A stretch of DNA of 64,000 nt from Dromiciops gliroides (GCF_019393635.1 NC_057861.1:356773953-356837952); one strand, 5' to 3'. Shown: positions 34,980 to 46,144, numbered from the stretch's first letter. The notes: generated from the sequence alone by a model not told the origin. A program made the numbers and translations.

Positions 34980-35660
34980 TTCACAGAATTTCTTGACCTG
35001 ATTTGTTGTTTCTTTCTTTTTTTTTTTTCTTGAGAATTTAAATGTGATTACTCTACAACTACTACATAATTCCTTTGTCTAAATATTGAAGAATTGAAGG
35101 GGTATCACAGAGATTAGTTAATCCCCTATTTTGCTGACATATTTCTTAGATAATACTTTGTCAGGATAGTATTAGGAGATACCCTGTTTTCCAGAGCTAT
35201 ATCTCAACAAGCAAGCTGTACCTTAAGCCTGACATAATTGTACTTACCTCAGGACAAACTCAGCCATGACAAAATCCTAGAATTGTTTCACATCAGCACC
35301 AGGTGTTTTCTGAGCTTGAACCACTAACTGTAGTGGATATGTTCCAATTATGAAGTCCTGCTACGAATCAAACTTGACTCATTCTTGCTGTTATCCCTCA
35401 TTATCAGGGCTACAGCTCACCACATAGCCCATCAGTATTTGTATTGAGATTTGCTGACACTAAAGTGAGTCCCCCACTGGTTGTGGTGGTGGTGGCATAT
35501 ATGCCACCTCCTTCTCTAGGAAAGTTTCCCTCCTTCTCTAGGAAAGAGGACTCAGCTTGCAAGCCATTTCCTTTGAAAATTAAACTTCTGTTTGACTCCT
35601 GACTCACCTATCTCTTGCCTGCTCTGTTCAACTCTAGCCCTCTGCAGATTGGGGGACAGT
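34980..35660 (+). mobile_element. Probable LTR fragment, forward strand
   Basis: Downstream of a T run, 35160-35658 has the look of a retroviral LTR. There is unique balanced-composition U3-like sequence, then ATTAAA at about 35580 as a possible poly-A signal, then CTGTTTGACTCCTGACTC and a terminus GATTGGGGGACA. An internal direct repeat of about 20 bp (CTCCTTCTCTAGGAAAG, at 35507 and 35530) is typical of U3 enhancer duplication. I could not define both borders. Confidence 0.4.
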
Positions 35661-36060
35661 TTAATTAGGTTAACAACTTTTTGACTAAATCTTTCTTCCT
35701 CTACTTGAATAATTGACTTTAATCAGCAGTTGTGATATCATAATTCATGTAACACATTTTGAGTTCCCCAGGTAGTATCATTTACATTAACAAGAGTAGA
35801 ATTTTGGGGGGGTCATTTTAAAGTCTCACTGGGTTCTGTTAGTTCTCTAATATATGACCACCAAAAGAAAGCATATATCTCTATTATTTTATCTTTTGTC
35901 AATATTTTTACACATTTTCTGTACATAACTGTTACTTGCCCCTGGCAGAAATAAAACCAATATGTATTCCTTGAATGTCACAGCAAAATGTTTTTGCCCC
36001 CCTTGCTTATACAGATATCTTTAGACATAATGCAATCCATGAGTGGTACTTTGTTACTAT
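35661..36060. other. Gene-free spacer
   Basis: AT-rich sequence. Nothing is recognised. Confidence 0.4.
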
Positions 36061-36064
36061 TTAG

Positions 36065-36370
36065 CTCTTTGGTGGCACAGTGAATGAAGAAATAGGATTA
36101 GAGTTAGGAAAATGTGAGTTTAAATTGGGATTCAAATATTTGTGATCTGTGTGACCCTCCCTATATGATTTTAACCTTTCTCTACCTCAATGTCATCATC
36201 TGAAAAATGAGTATAATACCTAGTATCTAGTACTAGTACAGTACCTAGATTCCTGGATTGTTGTGATAACAAAATACACTGTTGAAAAGCATAAAAATAT
36301 GATAAAATAAAATAAAATAGTGTAATGTGTTTTATAAATATTAAAGTGTTCTATCAATGCAAACTATTAT
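36065..36370 (+). repeat. MIR-type SINE, nearly full length
   Basis: 'ctttggtggcacagtgaatgaag' ... 'gtgagtttaaattgggattcaaatatttgtgatctgtgtgaccc' ... 'ctcaatgtcatcatctgaaaaatgagtataat' ... 'tataaatattaaagtgttctat' matches the whole MIR order, with AAATA-rich expansion near 36300. Confidence 0.8.
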
Positions 36371-36374
36371 CATC

Positions 36375-37205
36375 ATTATTTATTTTGGAATGAAGGCACA
36401 TAAAACTCCTCTTGTCACCCTCTACACAGATTGACCCTGCTTATACTTTGCTGGGAAGCCAGTTTTACAAATATTCCCAGGATGCATCACAGACAAATAT
36501 GGCTTGTTGTAGGAAAGGTTTCCACATTCTCTTGGGACTTAAGTCTGGCAGGTTAATGTTCTCATTAGATTCTAACCCCTCAAATTCCCTGTTTTCTTCA
36601 ATAGAGCTCTCCCCCCACCCCCACCCAGATACTCTGCTTGGATACATTGTCCAATAGTTAGGATACTCCCATTCTCTCCCACTATTATCCTTGAAGTGAC
36701 ACTGAAATATAATTATTGAAGAACACCTTTTTACTGCAGAATACCTGATTTCTGCTCCCTGAAACCCATGCACTGAATTATTAACCCCAACAATTCATTA
36801 CTTCAGCTGTGACTTCTCCTTTCAACTATGATCTCTGGAATTTAAGTCTTTTGAATAATCTTATTTGTTTCATTTTAACTTTTTTTTTTTGTCTCATGCT
36901 TTTTTGGGCAACATATGTGACCTAGTTCTTCCTGGATAATAGTGTATCTGGGGCCATCATTACCAGGTTGGCTGGTAACTTCTTATATGTCTTACAACCT
37001 ACTAATCTGATAGGAGAAATTTGAATACTTCTTGCCTCCCCCCTGCCATTTCTGCTTCTAGTCTTCCCTGGCACCTCCATCACTCAGCAATATCATCTTC
37101 TCCTTTGAGTTACAATTTATACATTTGTATCACCAAATCACAATCCTAGTGGCTATCTACCAAGACACAGTGTGTTTTTCCTTTTTTTCTCAATGAATTC
37201 AATGC
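36375..37205. other. Unassigned sequence, gene-free
   Basis: Balanced composition with a C-rich run at about 36610. An 81-codon ORF (36412-36657) and an overlapping 102-codon reverse ORF have no motif I recognise. Confidence 0.35.
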
Positions 37206-37207
37206 CT

Positions 37208-37252
37208 GACTTACTAGTTATTTTCTTCTTACCTCAACTCCTGCCTTCATAC
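37208..37252 (+). repeat. Left arm of a 44-bp inverted repeat
   Basis: Its reverse complement matches 37698-37741 at 42 of 44 positions. See the matching arm and the finding. Confidence 0.9.
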
Positions 37253-37439
37253 TATATAAAAGACATATGTTGATGTTCCTTAGCACAACCTAACTTCTCA
37301 ATTTCTCAATTTATTCAAGTTTTATGATTCATTCTCATTCACCTCAGTTATACAAAGAGTAGGCTAAATCTTTGATCTTGCCATTACCTACAAGCGCCTA
37401 CTTTTATGTTCAAGAACTCTAAAATACCTCTAGAGAAAT

Positions 37440-37565
37440 GTATGTTATTTCCTTCATCTGTAAATTGTGGTAATAATACTACTTCCATTAGGGGTTGTTG
37501 TGGGGATAAAATGAGATTTTTGTGACTTCAACCCTTAAAGCACTACATAAATTTTAGTTATTTTT
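37440..37565 (+). repeat. MIR 3' fragment
   Basis: 'tccttcatctgtaaattgtggtaataatac' ... 'ggttgttgtggggataaaatgagattt' ... 'ttaaagcactacataaattttagtta' is the distal half of a MIR-type SINE. Confidence 0.8.
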
Positions 37566-37697
37566 AAATTTAGGGAGGGAGTTGAGTTCAGATATATCCT
37601 GAGAAAAATTATTATGGGGTAGAGGGATTGCAGGTCATGGTTAGGATGAGTACAAGATTTAGATAGTAAGTCATGGGAAACATTCATTTCTATAGAG

Positions 37698-37741
37698 GTA
37701 TGAAGGCAGGAGTTGAGGTGAGAGGAAAATAACTAGTAAGT
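37698..37741 (-). repeat. Right arm of a 44-bp inverted repeat
   Basis: GTATGAAGGCAGGAGTTGAG and the following bases are mirrored at 37208-37252. The last bases (CTAGTAAGT) already belong to the adjoining SINE fragment. That suggests this is the source arm and the other the copy. Confidence 0.9.
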
Positions 37742-37791
37742 GTCAAGTGTCTGAGGCTGGATTTGAACTCAGGTCCTCCTGAATCCAGAGT
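37732..37791 (-). mobile_element. Fragment of marsupial tRNA-derived SINE
   Basis: CTAGTAAGTGTCAAGTGTCTGAGGC followed by GGATTTGAACTCAGGTCCTCCTGAATCCAGA is the middle of the family in reverse. Both ends are missing. Confidence 0.9.
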
Positions 37792-38089
37792 ATGAAGATC
37801 CAGCACTTAGTTCCTTATTGAACTAGTTCAACTTTACACTATTGTTTATTCTCTAATCTCTTGCTTCATCTTATTGTAACTCATGAATTCACAAACTCCA
37901 AACCTTGATTACTATTACCTGCTTTGTGCCTACACACAAGCCGCAGATATGAGATCAAGGGATTCTCATAGCAGGACTAAATAAAACAACTTCACATACG
38001 TTGTCTAATCTCAACTGGACCTTTACATAAGGCAATGTTTCTATTCCATTTTAATGCATTTCCTATCCTACTCCTTACAATTGCTGTTA

Positions 38090-38445
38090 AAAAACAAAAC
38101 AGAACAAGACAAAACTTTCTTTTTGTTATTCAAGCCTCTTATAACAGAACTTTTCCCTAATCCCCAAAGCTGAAAAATCTGACTGATAGTTTCCTTAGAA
38201 TATCAAATCCATCTACTGGGCACTCTCTCTTCTCTCCCTCCCATTATCTAACAATTGTCTCTTACCATCCCCTAGCATTTCCTTTTTTATTCCAGTCTCT
38301 AATGAACTGACTCTACTACTTTGTCAAGTCCAACCCCTCTGCATGGAACCATTATCTCTTCCTTCCCTTCTACCTAAACATGTTCCCACTCTTTTACCTC
38401 TGTTTGTCTCTCTTATTCATCTCTCTGTACCAAACTGTCTCTCTG
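38090..38445 (+). mobile_element. Possible L2 LINE fossil
   Basis: 'aagtccaacccctctgcatggaaccattatctcttcc' resembles the L2 block 'CCCTCTGCCTGGAATGC' followed by cttccc, with pyrimidine-rich L2-like text before it. Weak and diverged. Confidence 0.4.
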
Positions 38446-38924
38446 TCTCAGTCTCGCTAGTTTTCTCTCTCTTTCTGTCTCCGACTCTCTGTGTTTATCT
38501 CTTGTCTTTCTCTTGCTTGCTGCATTTAGGAATTCTGTCTTAGCTCATGACAAAGTGGGCCCTACTAGGAGCAGGAGAGTTCATTCAATTCAATTCTTAT
38601 AATAAAGTTTGTATACCTGATATCACTAATGATTATTGATAGGAATGATATTTGCATTGTATAAACATTATTTGGATAGTATGTGTATACTGTCCTAGAA
38701 AAAAAAAACACACTCTATTCTTTCTACTCTTTATTAAGTTGGATTCAGACTGCAAACTGTCCTACTGTCTTTAACACTAAAGTTCTGATATTAAAAAAAA
38801 AATCACTGTCCCTAAACAGATTTATTTTCATAGGAATACTGATTTTAATAGAATATAAACAAAATAGAATCTATTTCTAATACAATATACTTTCTGAAAT
38901 ATTTTCTGTTATACTTGATTTTAA

Positions 38925-39370
38925 CAATCATAGAATCACAGAACCACTCACTTGAGAGTTGAAAGTGGTCTCAGTGGTATCTATCCTGAAATAAACATGA
39001 AATTGTAATTTGCCTAAGAATTGGTTTCTAAGCATCTTCTTATGGAATTCTAAGTGGGAACTTATCTATAAGATGAAGTGTATTTGTGTATTCCACTTTG
39101 TGGCAGCTCTAAATTGTTATGATTTTTTTTTTTTGCTTCTTGTTATCAAGTCTAAATTTGGTCTGTCCTCTGAGGACAAACAGAATTAGTCTAAAACTTC
39201 TTTTAAAAGTATTTTGTCCCTGCTAAGTCTTATCTTCTCTATGTTAATTAAGTTCCTTCAATCAATACTTATATAATAATGTAACATAGGTTCTTGTACA
39301 TACTCTATATACTCTCCAGTTTATCAATAACGACCTCTCATGATGACCTCACATCAAATTGTCTATTTTA
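38925..39370 (-). mobile_element. CR1/L3 LINE fossil, reverse strand
   Basis: 'aatcatagaatcacagaacc' matches the antisense of the CR1/L3 3' end. It is followed by 'ttccactttgtggcagctctaaattgttatg', 'atcaagtctaaatttggtctgtcctctgaggacaaacagaattagtc', 'tgctaagtcttatcttctctatgtta', 'agttccttcaatcaatactt' and 'actctccagtttatcaata'. Every block keeps the order of mammalian L3. Confidence 0.85.
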
Positions 39371-39379
39371 AATTTTGCT

Positions 39380-39720
39380 TGTTCTGTTACTGGGAAATCA
39401 TAACCAATGATTTATTAATGCAAATATTGCTACCTTTTCCTGGAAAGGTAACCTTAATATGCTAATGTGCCTTTAATTGGTAATTAACAGTTTCCTCACA
39501 ATGTCCAAATGCACCTTTTCTGTATAAGATGGTACAACCTTTCTCAAATGCCTGCTTAGCATTATTTTTATAGGAAATTATTTAATCTCTCCAATTGAAA
39601 TTCTAACATAGTGAAACTTTAGTAGACATGGTTCTGTCTGTACATTTACATTAGTGGCACTTTAAGAAGAAAACCTCTCCACTGCCTGCTGACACATTCT
39701 CTTCTTCAGGCTATTGAAAT
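39380..39720. other. Repeat-poor stretch, candidate conserved non-coding DNA
   Basis: Between the L3 fossil and an RTE-tailed SINE lies unique sequence. It has a POU octamer (ATGCAAAT, near 39420) and TAATTGGTAATTAAC (near 39475). There is no ORF. Regulatory function is only a guess. Confidence 0.3.
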
Positions 39721-39840
39721 CATATCTCAATCCCTGTTATGAACCAGGCAATGATAAGAACTTGACCCCAAATTACAATATAATTTCTTGGCTCATGAAT
39801 TGTCTTCTAATTATTATCTTTATGCTAAAATTTTATTTTC

Positions 39841-40082
39841 TGTTGTTCAGTCATTTCAATCTTCATGAACCTATTTGTGGTTTTCTTGGCAAACATGCTT
39901 TAGTGGTTTTTCATTTCCTTTTCCAGCTCCTTTTACAGATGGGGAATTTAGGCAAACCATGTTAAGTCAGTGTCCCAGGGTCACACAGCTATTAAGTATC
40001 TGAGGCAAAATTTGAACTCAGAAAGATGAGTCTTTGTGACTTCAGGCTTCATGCTTTATTGGCTCTATCACCTACCTGCCCC
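39841..40082 (-). mobile_element. RTE-tailed tRNA SINE, reverse strand
   Basis: The plus strand begins TGTTGTTCAGTCATTTCAAT, with 'cttcatgaacctatttgtggttttcttggcaaac'. It passes through 'ccagctccttttacagatggggaatttaggcaaacc' into the tRNA part 'gggtcacacagctattaagtatctgagg' ... 'cacctacctgcccc'. Read in sense, a tRNA-derived head is joined to the 3' end of an RTE/BovB-clade LINE, so RTE proteins could mobilise it. Flanks at 39827-39840 and 40083-40096 match at 13 of 14 and fix the borders at 242 bp. Confidence 0.92.
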
Positions 40083-40671
40083 AGAATTTTATTTTCATTA
40101 TCACAAATGAGAAAGCAAGGATGGTATTGCCTGGGCCTAGGTAAACCATTGAGTGGCACTGGACCAGCCTTCATCTTCAACCATACCCCTTAGTTGCAAT
40201 ATTGTAGTATATAGGGTTGATTTATCATTACCACTATGGCAATGTTTATTGCCTCTCATTTAAAAAAAAATTTAAAAAATTGTCGTGTTTGATTTTATTT
40301 TTTCAATTTGAAAGAAAATAAGTTGACAATTCCCTTCTCGAAAAAAATTGGCAGGGCATTACCATGCAAGGACAAAATTTAGTTACTACACAGATTATTG
40401 TAATAGTGAAATTTTATATACACTAACTTCAAACTTATTACTTAAAAATATTTAAAAAGATAAATTTCCATTTTTGTTATTACAAATTGGAAAAGTTTTT
40501 ATTTCTTAAAAATGGATAAACGTAATGAATCAGCTAGGTTTATAATGTTACAATTTTATTGGACATACTAAAAAGAATCTAGCCCTTCACAATATTTTAA
40601 TTTGTGAAATCTTAAATTATGAGGAAAGGGGATTCAATAATTTTCCAGAAATCCTCAGCAGTCTTCCATAA

Positions 40672-40851
40672 CAAAGCTTCTTGGGTCACAACTCTATATG
40701 GGGTCACATTACAGAATGCGAGAATCAGGAAAAATTTGGCAACAGTAAAAGGTTATGCATGTGTATTTTATAAACCTATATACCTGGGATCATAAAGAAA
40801 AAAAAACTCACCAAAAAGGGTTTATAAGAGGGAAAAGTTTAAGAAGTCCTG
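40672..40851. mobile_element. Non-autonomous hAT-type MITE, second copy
   Basis: It starts CAAAGCTTCTTGGGTCACAA and ends AAAAGTTTAAGAAGTCCTG. The interior ('atatggggtcacattacagaatg' ... 'aaaatttggcaacagtaaaaggttatgcatgtgtattttataaacctata') is clearly homologous to the copy at 7688-7873. Its 8-bp flanks match at only 5 of 8, so the duplication has decayed. Confidence 0.85.
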
Positions 40852-40879
40852 TTATAGAATATTGGCATATATTTTCTAA

Positions 40880-42290
40880 TCTTTCCTAGAGTAGGTTAGC
40901 AGCAAAAGAAGAAATTTCAGATTTTCACCCATTCACATATTATATTCTCTGACAATATTATATCCTGAACTCAGCATTTAAGTCTGATGCAAATCCAGAT
41001 ATGGTGACTAGGTCCAAAATTATGCAAAAGTCATCCTGGAGGTTGAGAAGGTTCCTTATGTTGTGTGTAGTCATTTGTTAATAGTACTGGATTCATTTAC
41101 AAAGATACTTTCAGGTTCTAAAGTATTGCATACAACCCAGAGTTCTAGGATTGATTATTCCTGATATTAACTCAAATAAATTTTCTGCCCTCTGGGAGCT
41201 AATTAACCTATTCGTTTGCTATTAATGCAAGTCTTTTCCTACTATAGACTGAAGGTTTCTTGTTCTGCAATGGGCGCAATCATGACCAATGGCTAACTTT
41301 CTTGAAGTGCCCCTTAGGAGAAGGTGTTAATTGGAGAGCCAAGCTCAATATCAAGTAGGGGAAGCATTTGGAGACTAAAACTGTTAATTGACCATTGCCA
41401 ATTAACTACAAATTCTGGAGCCAAATTGCCCTAGGGCTGTATCTGTTACTTAAATAGAATTTTATTGGCCTGAAGGAGTTAATGCAAATTGCTTCACTTA
41501 GTACCAAGGGAAAGTTTATACAACAGGGGAAAATGCCTCAATATCTGATAAAATAGGTAGGAAGGTTTGGCTTTTCCCCACAAAATTGTTGCTATAGCTT
41601 AAATCTTAAAATGAACCTTCCAGTAAATTTAATTGCTTTTGCAAAGGATTTATGCTTGCAGGAGGTTAAAAATCTATTCTATGGACCTGATTATAGGATT
41701 TTAAACTGCTATGATGTAAATTACTTTCTCTGGGGTGTTTGATAGTCAGATAAGGGTAATTTTGGAAAAGGTTCAAGATAAAGTGTCCTAAAAGAGTTAA
41801 TTTACTTCACAGCAGCAAGGGGTTTTATCCCTTAGAGTATGCATTACTAATTTTGTCTCATTACTCATAAAACACCATTCTATGACCATTCTCCACAGGT
41901 ACCATGAATGAGAAGGAGTCTTGAAATCCAGTTCCTCAGGTGCTGAGGTTTCCCTCTTTTAAAAGGAAATGAGCATAGCCTGGTTGCTGCTTAGTTATCT
42001 AGGCTTTATCATCATTTCTGTGCACTATTAACTCCTGCACAAAAACTAAGATGGAAACCTGAGGAACCAGGCTAATTATATTTTGATTCTTAGGAAAATG
42101 GTGTCCATAGATGACTTTAGCCATACCTCTTCCCATTGGACAAGTATCAAATTTTCATAAGCAGATACAGAATGTATACATAGGGTTCTAAAATAAGAAG
42201 CATCCAGTGTCTGCCCTATGTCTTTAGGTCTTTGAAATACATCCTTAAGATAAAGTAGTAAGACACAATGCAGGAGTGATTATCACTTTT
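40880..42290. other. Long repeat-poor block, candidate conserved non-coding DNA
   Basis: About 1.4 kb with no transposon signature and no ORF. It contains octamer-type ATGCAAAT at about 40988 and 41487. Several TTAATTG/CTAATTAAC homeodomain-like cores lie at about 41200-41410. The texture is of moderately complex non-repetitive sequence. Enhancer function is possible but unproven. Confidence 0.35.
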
Positions 42291-42429
42291 TAATTCACTA
42301 GTTAGAGTAATGTAATGGAGGTGCTTTTTTATGTAAGCATACATCTTTGGCTTTATAGACTATGGTGATATCTGCTAATCAGTTTATTCTTCCAAATTTT
42401 TTTGTATTTAATAATGATTGGACTTTATG

Positions 42430-42615
42430 TGTTCTATTAAAGTTTTCAAAGCACTATGAATTATTACATTTGATCCTTAAAGTTACTTCAGAGTAAAGTA
42501 ATATCAATGTTACAGATCTAAGACTGAGGGAGGTTAAAGGACTTATTCAGTATGACCTTGAGTATCTAGCTAAGGCAAGATTTGAATTTAGCATTTTGAT
42601 TCCCTGGGTGACTTT
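42430..42615 (-). repeat. MIR-type SINE, reverse strand
   Basis: 'tattacatttgatccttaaagttacttcagag' ... 'agactgagggaggttaaaggactt' ... 'gcaagatttgaatttagcattttgattccctggg' is a reversed MIR-type SINE. Confidence 0.7.
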
Positions 42616-43424
42616 AAAGTAGATTCAAGTCTCTAGAAAAAGCTATATGGTGCTGAACAGGAAAAATACCAATATAGAAATATCTGCAATCTAGGTGTTT
42701 GAATAAATTTTATTACCTTAAATAGTTTCTCAACCTAGCAAAACTGATTACATTTTGATCCTAAATTTTATGATTGAGCTCCATTGAATAAGTTGTTTTT
42801 TCTAGAAGTTATTTTTCAATAACAAGCTAAGTACCTATATAGTATGATAAAATAAAATCATGGATCTATTCTTAGCTGAAAAAAAAAACATGTAATATGT
42901 GGGATAAGAGACCATCTACTTAAAATTAATACCTGGAGACAGAAAGCAAAAGAAAAAATAATTTATTTCTTTCTCAAGAAAGGGTGAATACCCACATATA
43001 GTAAGCAGAAGCACAAGTTCAGAAACAAGAATTTTATATGTTCCTAATGCAATACCCCCTCCAACTCCCAATGGTTGGTCATCAGGATGTACACTCTATA
43101 CATGATATCTAACCCAATCAGAGAACAGCACTATGTAAAGCATACTCTGATCACGAGCTGACCATGAGCTCATGCTGGGGGCAGGGGGAGGGACAACCAA
43201 GATTTATGGTATAGCCAGCCTGAAGTTACACAATGACAGGATGCAAGCTAGAAATTAAGGAAATAATAAAATATATGAGCAGAATATGTTTCCTCTGAGA
43301 AGAACACACTATTTTGTCTCTCACAATAAGAAGACTTTTCCACGATATAGGCCAATGATTAAAAAAAAAGTTAAAAACAATTTTATCAGTAATCTTGAAG
43401 AAAACTAGCAATTAAATTTTGTGA
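42616..43424. other. Gene-free spacer
   Basis: AT-rich unique sequence. I see no gene or clear element. Confidence 0.45.
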
Positions 43425-43435
43425 TAAGCAATTTA

Positions 43436-43612
43436 TTTGTTTATTTATTTATTTATTATACTATATTTTATTTGGTCAGGCAATTGGGGTTAAGTGACTT
43501 GTCCAGGGTCACACAGCTAGTAAGTGTTAAGTGTCTGAGGCCGATTTGAACTCAGGTCCTCCTGACTCCAGGGCCAGTGCTCTATCCACTGTGCCACCTA
43601 GCTGCCCTCTGG
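43436..43612 (-). mobile_element. Marsupial tRNA-derived SINE with (TTTA)n tail, reverse strand
   Basis: An A tail now of (TAAA)n type, then CAGGCAATTGGGGTTAAGTG ... CACACAGCTAGTAAGTG ... CAGGTCCTCCTGACTCCAGG ... CCACCTAGCTGCC. The 11-bp duplication TAAGCAATTTA is at 43425-43435 and 43613-43623. Confidence 0.96.
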
Positions 43613-44089
43613 TAAGCAATTTAGTAATACTCATAGCTAATAACATAAAACAAAATAAAAACATGCAAACAAAAAAACCACCAGAGACCTAAGTTGTCAA
43701 CCAGTTCCTTGATCACAACTAGAAATTTAAGAAGCCTTAGTTGGATTTAGGGCGGCACTGACTGAAGGAGACTTGCTAGAAGACCTCCTCAAAATGAGAT
43801 TTATAGCCTCTAGATAAACAGAGAGAAATATGTCTAATTAGTGTTCCTATCCTCTCAATGTAAGTAACAGTAAATCAGCTTTACAGGGGCATTAAATGTT
43901 ATACGAGGAAAAGTCACAACCCTGCTTGGCTTAACCTCTCCTTATTTGTGAAGTTTCAGGGTTGTACTAGGTTACCTTCATGATCCCTTCCTGCTTTAAA
44001 TATATGACAGATGTTAGGACTTCCTGAATTCAGGTAAAGCCCTTGAATAAAATATTTGCTCCTCCAATCATCAGTTATTTTGGAAAACT

Positions 44090-44240
44090 AAGTAGTCAAA
44101 ATCAATCAAAATAATATGTACCAGATAATATGTTGGGTTCTATAAATTCAAAAATAAAAATGAGAAAGCTCTTACCTTCAAGAAGCATACATCCCATAGA
44201 AAAATGGGAGACAACAGGGAATATATGGTTATATACAATA
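44090..44240. repeat. Ancient interspersed repeat
   Basis: 'gttgggttctataaattcaaaaa' ... 'ctcttaccttcaagaagcatacatcccatagaaaaatgggagacaac' is a worn copy of the block ('CTGGGGATACAAA' ... 'CTCAAGGAGCTTACATTC' ... 'GGGGAGACAAC') also seen at 28.7 and 55.7 kb. Confidence 0.6.
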
Positions 44241-44337
44241 ATAAAAAAGATGATTGTAGGGAAGGAGTAGAATCTTGAGGACTCAGGAAAAGATTAATGT
44301 AGAATAACATGCTTGTTTGAAAGGGGGGAAAGGGATT

Positions 44338-44518
44338 TTTTGTGTCTTATTTATTTATTTATTTATTGTTTGTTTGTTTGTTTTTGGTGGGGAAATTAGG
44401 GTTAAATGACTTGCCCAGGGTCACACAGCTAGTAGCCAGTGTCTGAGGCCAAATTTGAATTCAGGTCCTCCTGAATTTAGGGCTGCTGCTTTATCTACTG
44501 TGCCACCTAGCTGCCCCC
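44338..44518 (-). mobile_element. Marsupial tRNA-derived SINE with (TTTA)n/(TTTG)n tail, reverse strand
   Basis: The tail has drifted to ATTT and GTTT repeats. Then GGTTAAATGACTTGCCCAGG, CAGGTCCTCCTGAATTTAGG and CCACCTAGCTGCCCCC follow. An approximate duplication (AAAGGGATTTTTT / AAAAGGAATTCTT) flanks it. Confidence 0.95.
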
Positions 44519-44519
44519 T

Positions 44520-45340
44520 AAAAGGAATTCTTAGATACAGAGGTGATGAGAAAGTGTACTTTGGCATGGACAACACAAAGAGTATAAAACTACAGTGATT
44601 AGATAAACAAGAAAAAGTCAAAATTAGTTAGACCACAAATTATAAGAAGGGGATCATTTTGTAATATTGACAAAGATCTATGCTGGCTTGTGAAGAGTTG
44701 TAAATATCAAACAGAGGGGTATATAAATAAATTATACACACACACACACACATAAATACATGTAAACACTCATAAATATCTTCATAGCACAAATAATTGA
44801 CAAAAGAGAATAAATTGCATCCACAGTGACAGGTCTCATCAAAGAAACAAAAGAATGAATACTTGGTTGGGAAGAAAAATATACATAAATGAAGAACATT
44901 TTTGAAAAAGAGAAGAAAAATCAATATTGCTAAAAGAAAACTCAATTTCCATACAGACAAAACACTGATGGTCATAGCAAGTGTAGAGACAACTTTTAAA
45001 TTTTAGAGCTCTCAGAAATGTCCAGAACTTATGAACATAGAAAGCAAAATGTAAATTGAAAGACTGAAGATCACAACCACATTAACAACTACCACCACCA
45101 ACAAAACAGACAGACAAACCTAAGCTGCAAACTACAAGACAAATAGTGTTTAAATTGAACAATTTAATAAAAAAAAACATAATTCTGCAAGAAACCACAA
45201 GATTACTTCAAATATGAAGGCAAAGAAATTTGTTTAACACAATACGATTCTCTTTCCAACAGAAACCACATGAAGGATTAGAATGATATTTTCCAAAGAG
45301 TTCAAGAAGCAGCCCAAGGTGACATGCCCTGTAACATTAA
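44520..45340. other. AT-rich stretch, gene-free
   Basis: It includes a short CA run near 44738-44752. The 111-codon reverse ORF (44640-44975) is hydrophobic and AT-driven. No domain or start context is recognised. Confidence 0.4.
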
Positions 45341-46130
45341 GCCTAATGATTTTTTTTTTTTTTTTGGTGAGGCAATTGGGGTTAAGTGACTTGCCCAGAG
45401 TCACACAGCTAGTAAGTGTTAAGTGTCTGAGGCATGGATTTGAATTCAGGTTCTCCTGAATCCAGGGCTGGCGCTCTATCCACTGCGCCACCTAGTGGCC
45501 CCCTAATGATTATTTTTAAAGGAGGCTCAATAATAGAGAAGTTTGAATCATTTCTAAAAAGAATCCAAACCTGAAGCAAATTATTTGCTTTTCAAACACT
45601 ACACATAAAACAAATATAAAAATAGCAAAGAAATAGAGTGACCATGGACAATAACAACAAAATAACAACAGAGACCATTAAGAAATTTCTTTTTAAAACT
45701 TCATGGGAAACAAGAATGAAAGCAGAAGTCAAACATAATAGATGGCAGAAAACCAGACATGAAACATCATAGAAAATCCTTATAATATAACATCCTTTCT
45801 CCAGGTGAATCAATATTTTGGATGGATTAAATTATAGGATGAAAAAGCTCATTAAAGGAGAGAGGAGAGAAAGAAGAAAAAAAAATGTGGTCTATCTAAA
45901 TCAAGTCAAATGTTCAAAACTAAGGGGATATAATAATTCTAGTCCTTCAGGTAAAAGAGAACCTATAGGAGTGAGGAGGCAAACAAAGCAATTAACAAAA
46001 GGAAAAGATGAAATTCTTATTTCAATTGTGGTGATAATGATTCCATGGGGGAAGAATATTCCACAAAAGAAGGTGAGGACCCCCACTTCTCATTCTATAC
46101 TGGTGAAAGAGAAAGGAAAAGGAATAAATA
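45130..46130 (+). mobile_element. Possible old L1/half-L1 ORF1 and spacer fossil
   Basis: Around the SINE insertion the frame 'acattaagcctaatgatttttaaaggaggctcaataatagagaagtttgaatcatttc' reads LSLMIFKGGSIIEKFESFLKR. This resembles the L1 ORF1 C-terminal region (LSIILQGKKWSFNEIEDFQAF). It is followed by purine-rich spacer-like sequence. The evidence is partial and the limits are guesses. Confidence 0.4.
45352..45501 (-). mobile_element. Marsupial tRNA-derived SINE, reverse strand
   Basis: A T run, then GGTGAGGCAATTGGGGTTAAG ... CAGGTTCTCCTGAATCCAGG ... GCGCCACCTAGTGGCC. The 10-bp duplication CCTAATGATT is at 45342-45351 and 45502-45511. Confidence 0.96.
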
Positions 46131-46144
46131 TTTTTTTAATGTCT

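Noticed and set aside
39415-41495. Cluster of POU octamer motifs as proof of an enhancer
   Set aside because: The same octamer also occurs at several other places in this AT-rich window, including inside L1 copies (near 16976 and 61307), so the count alone is not meaningful.
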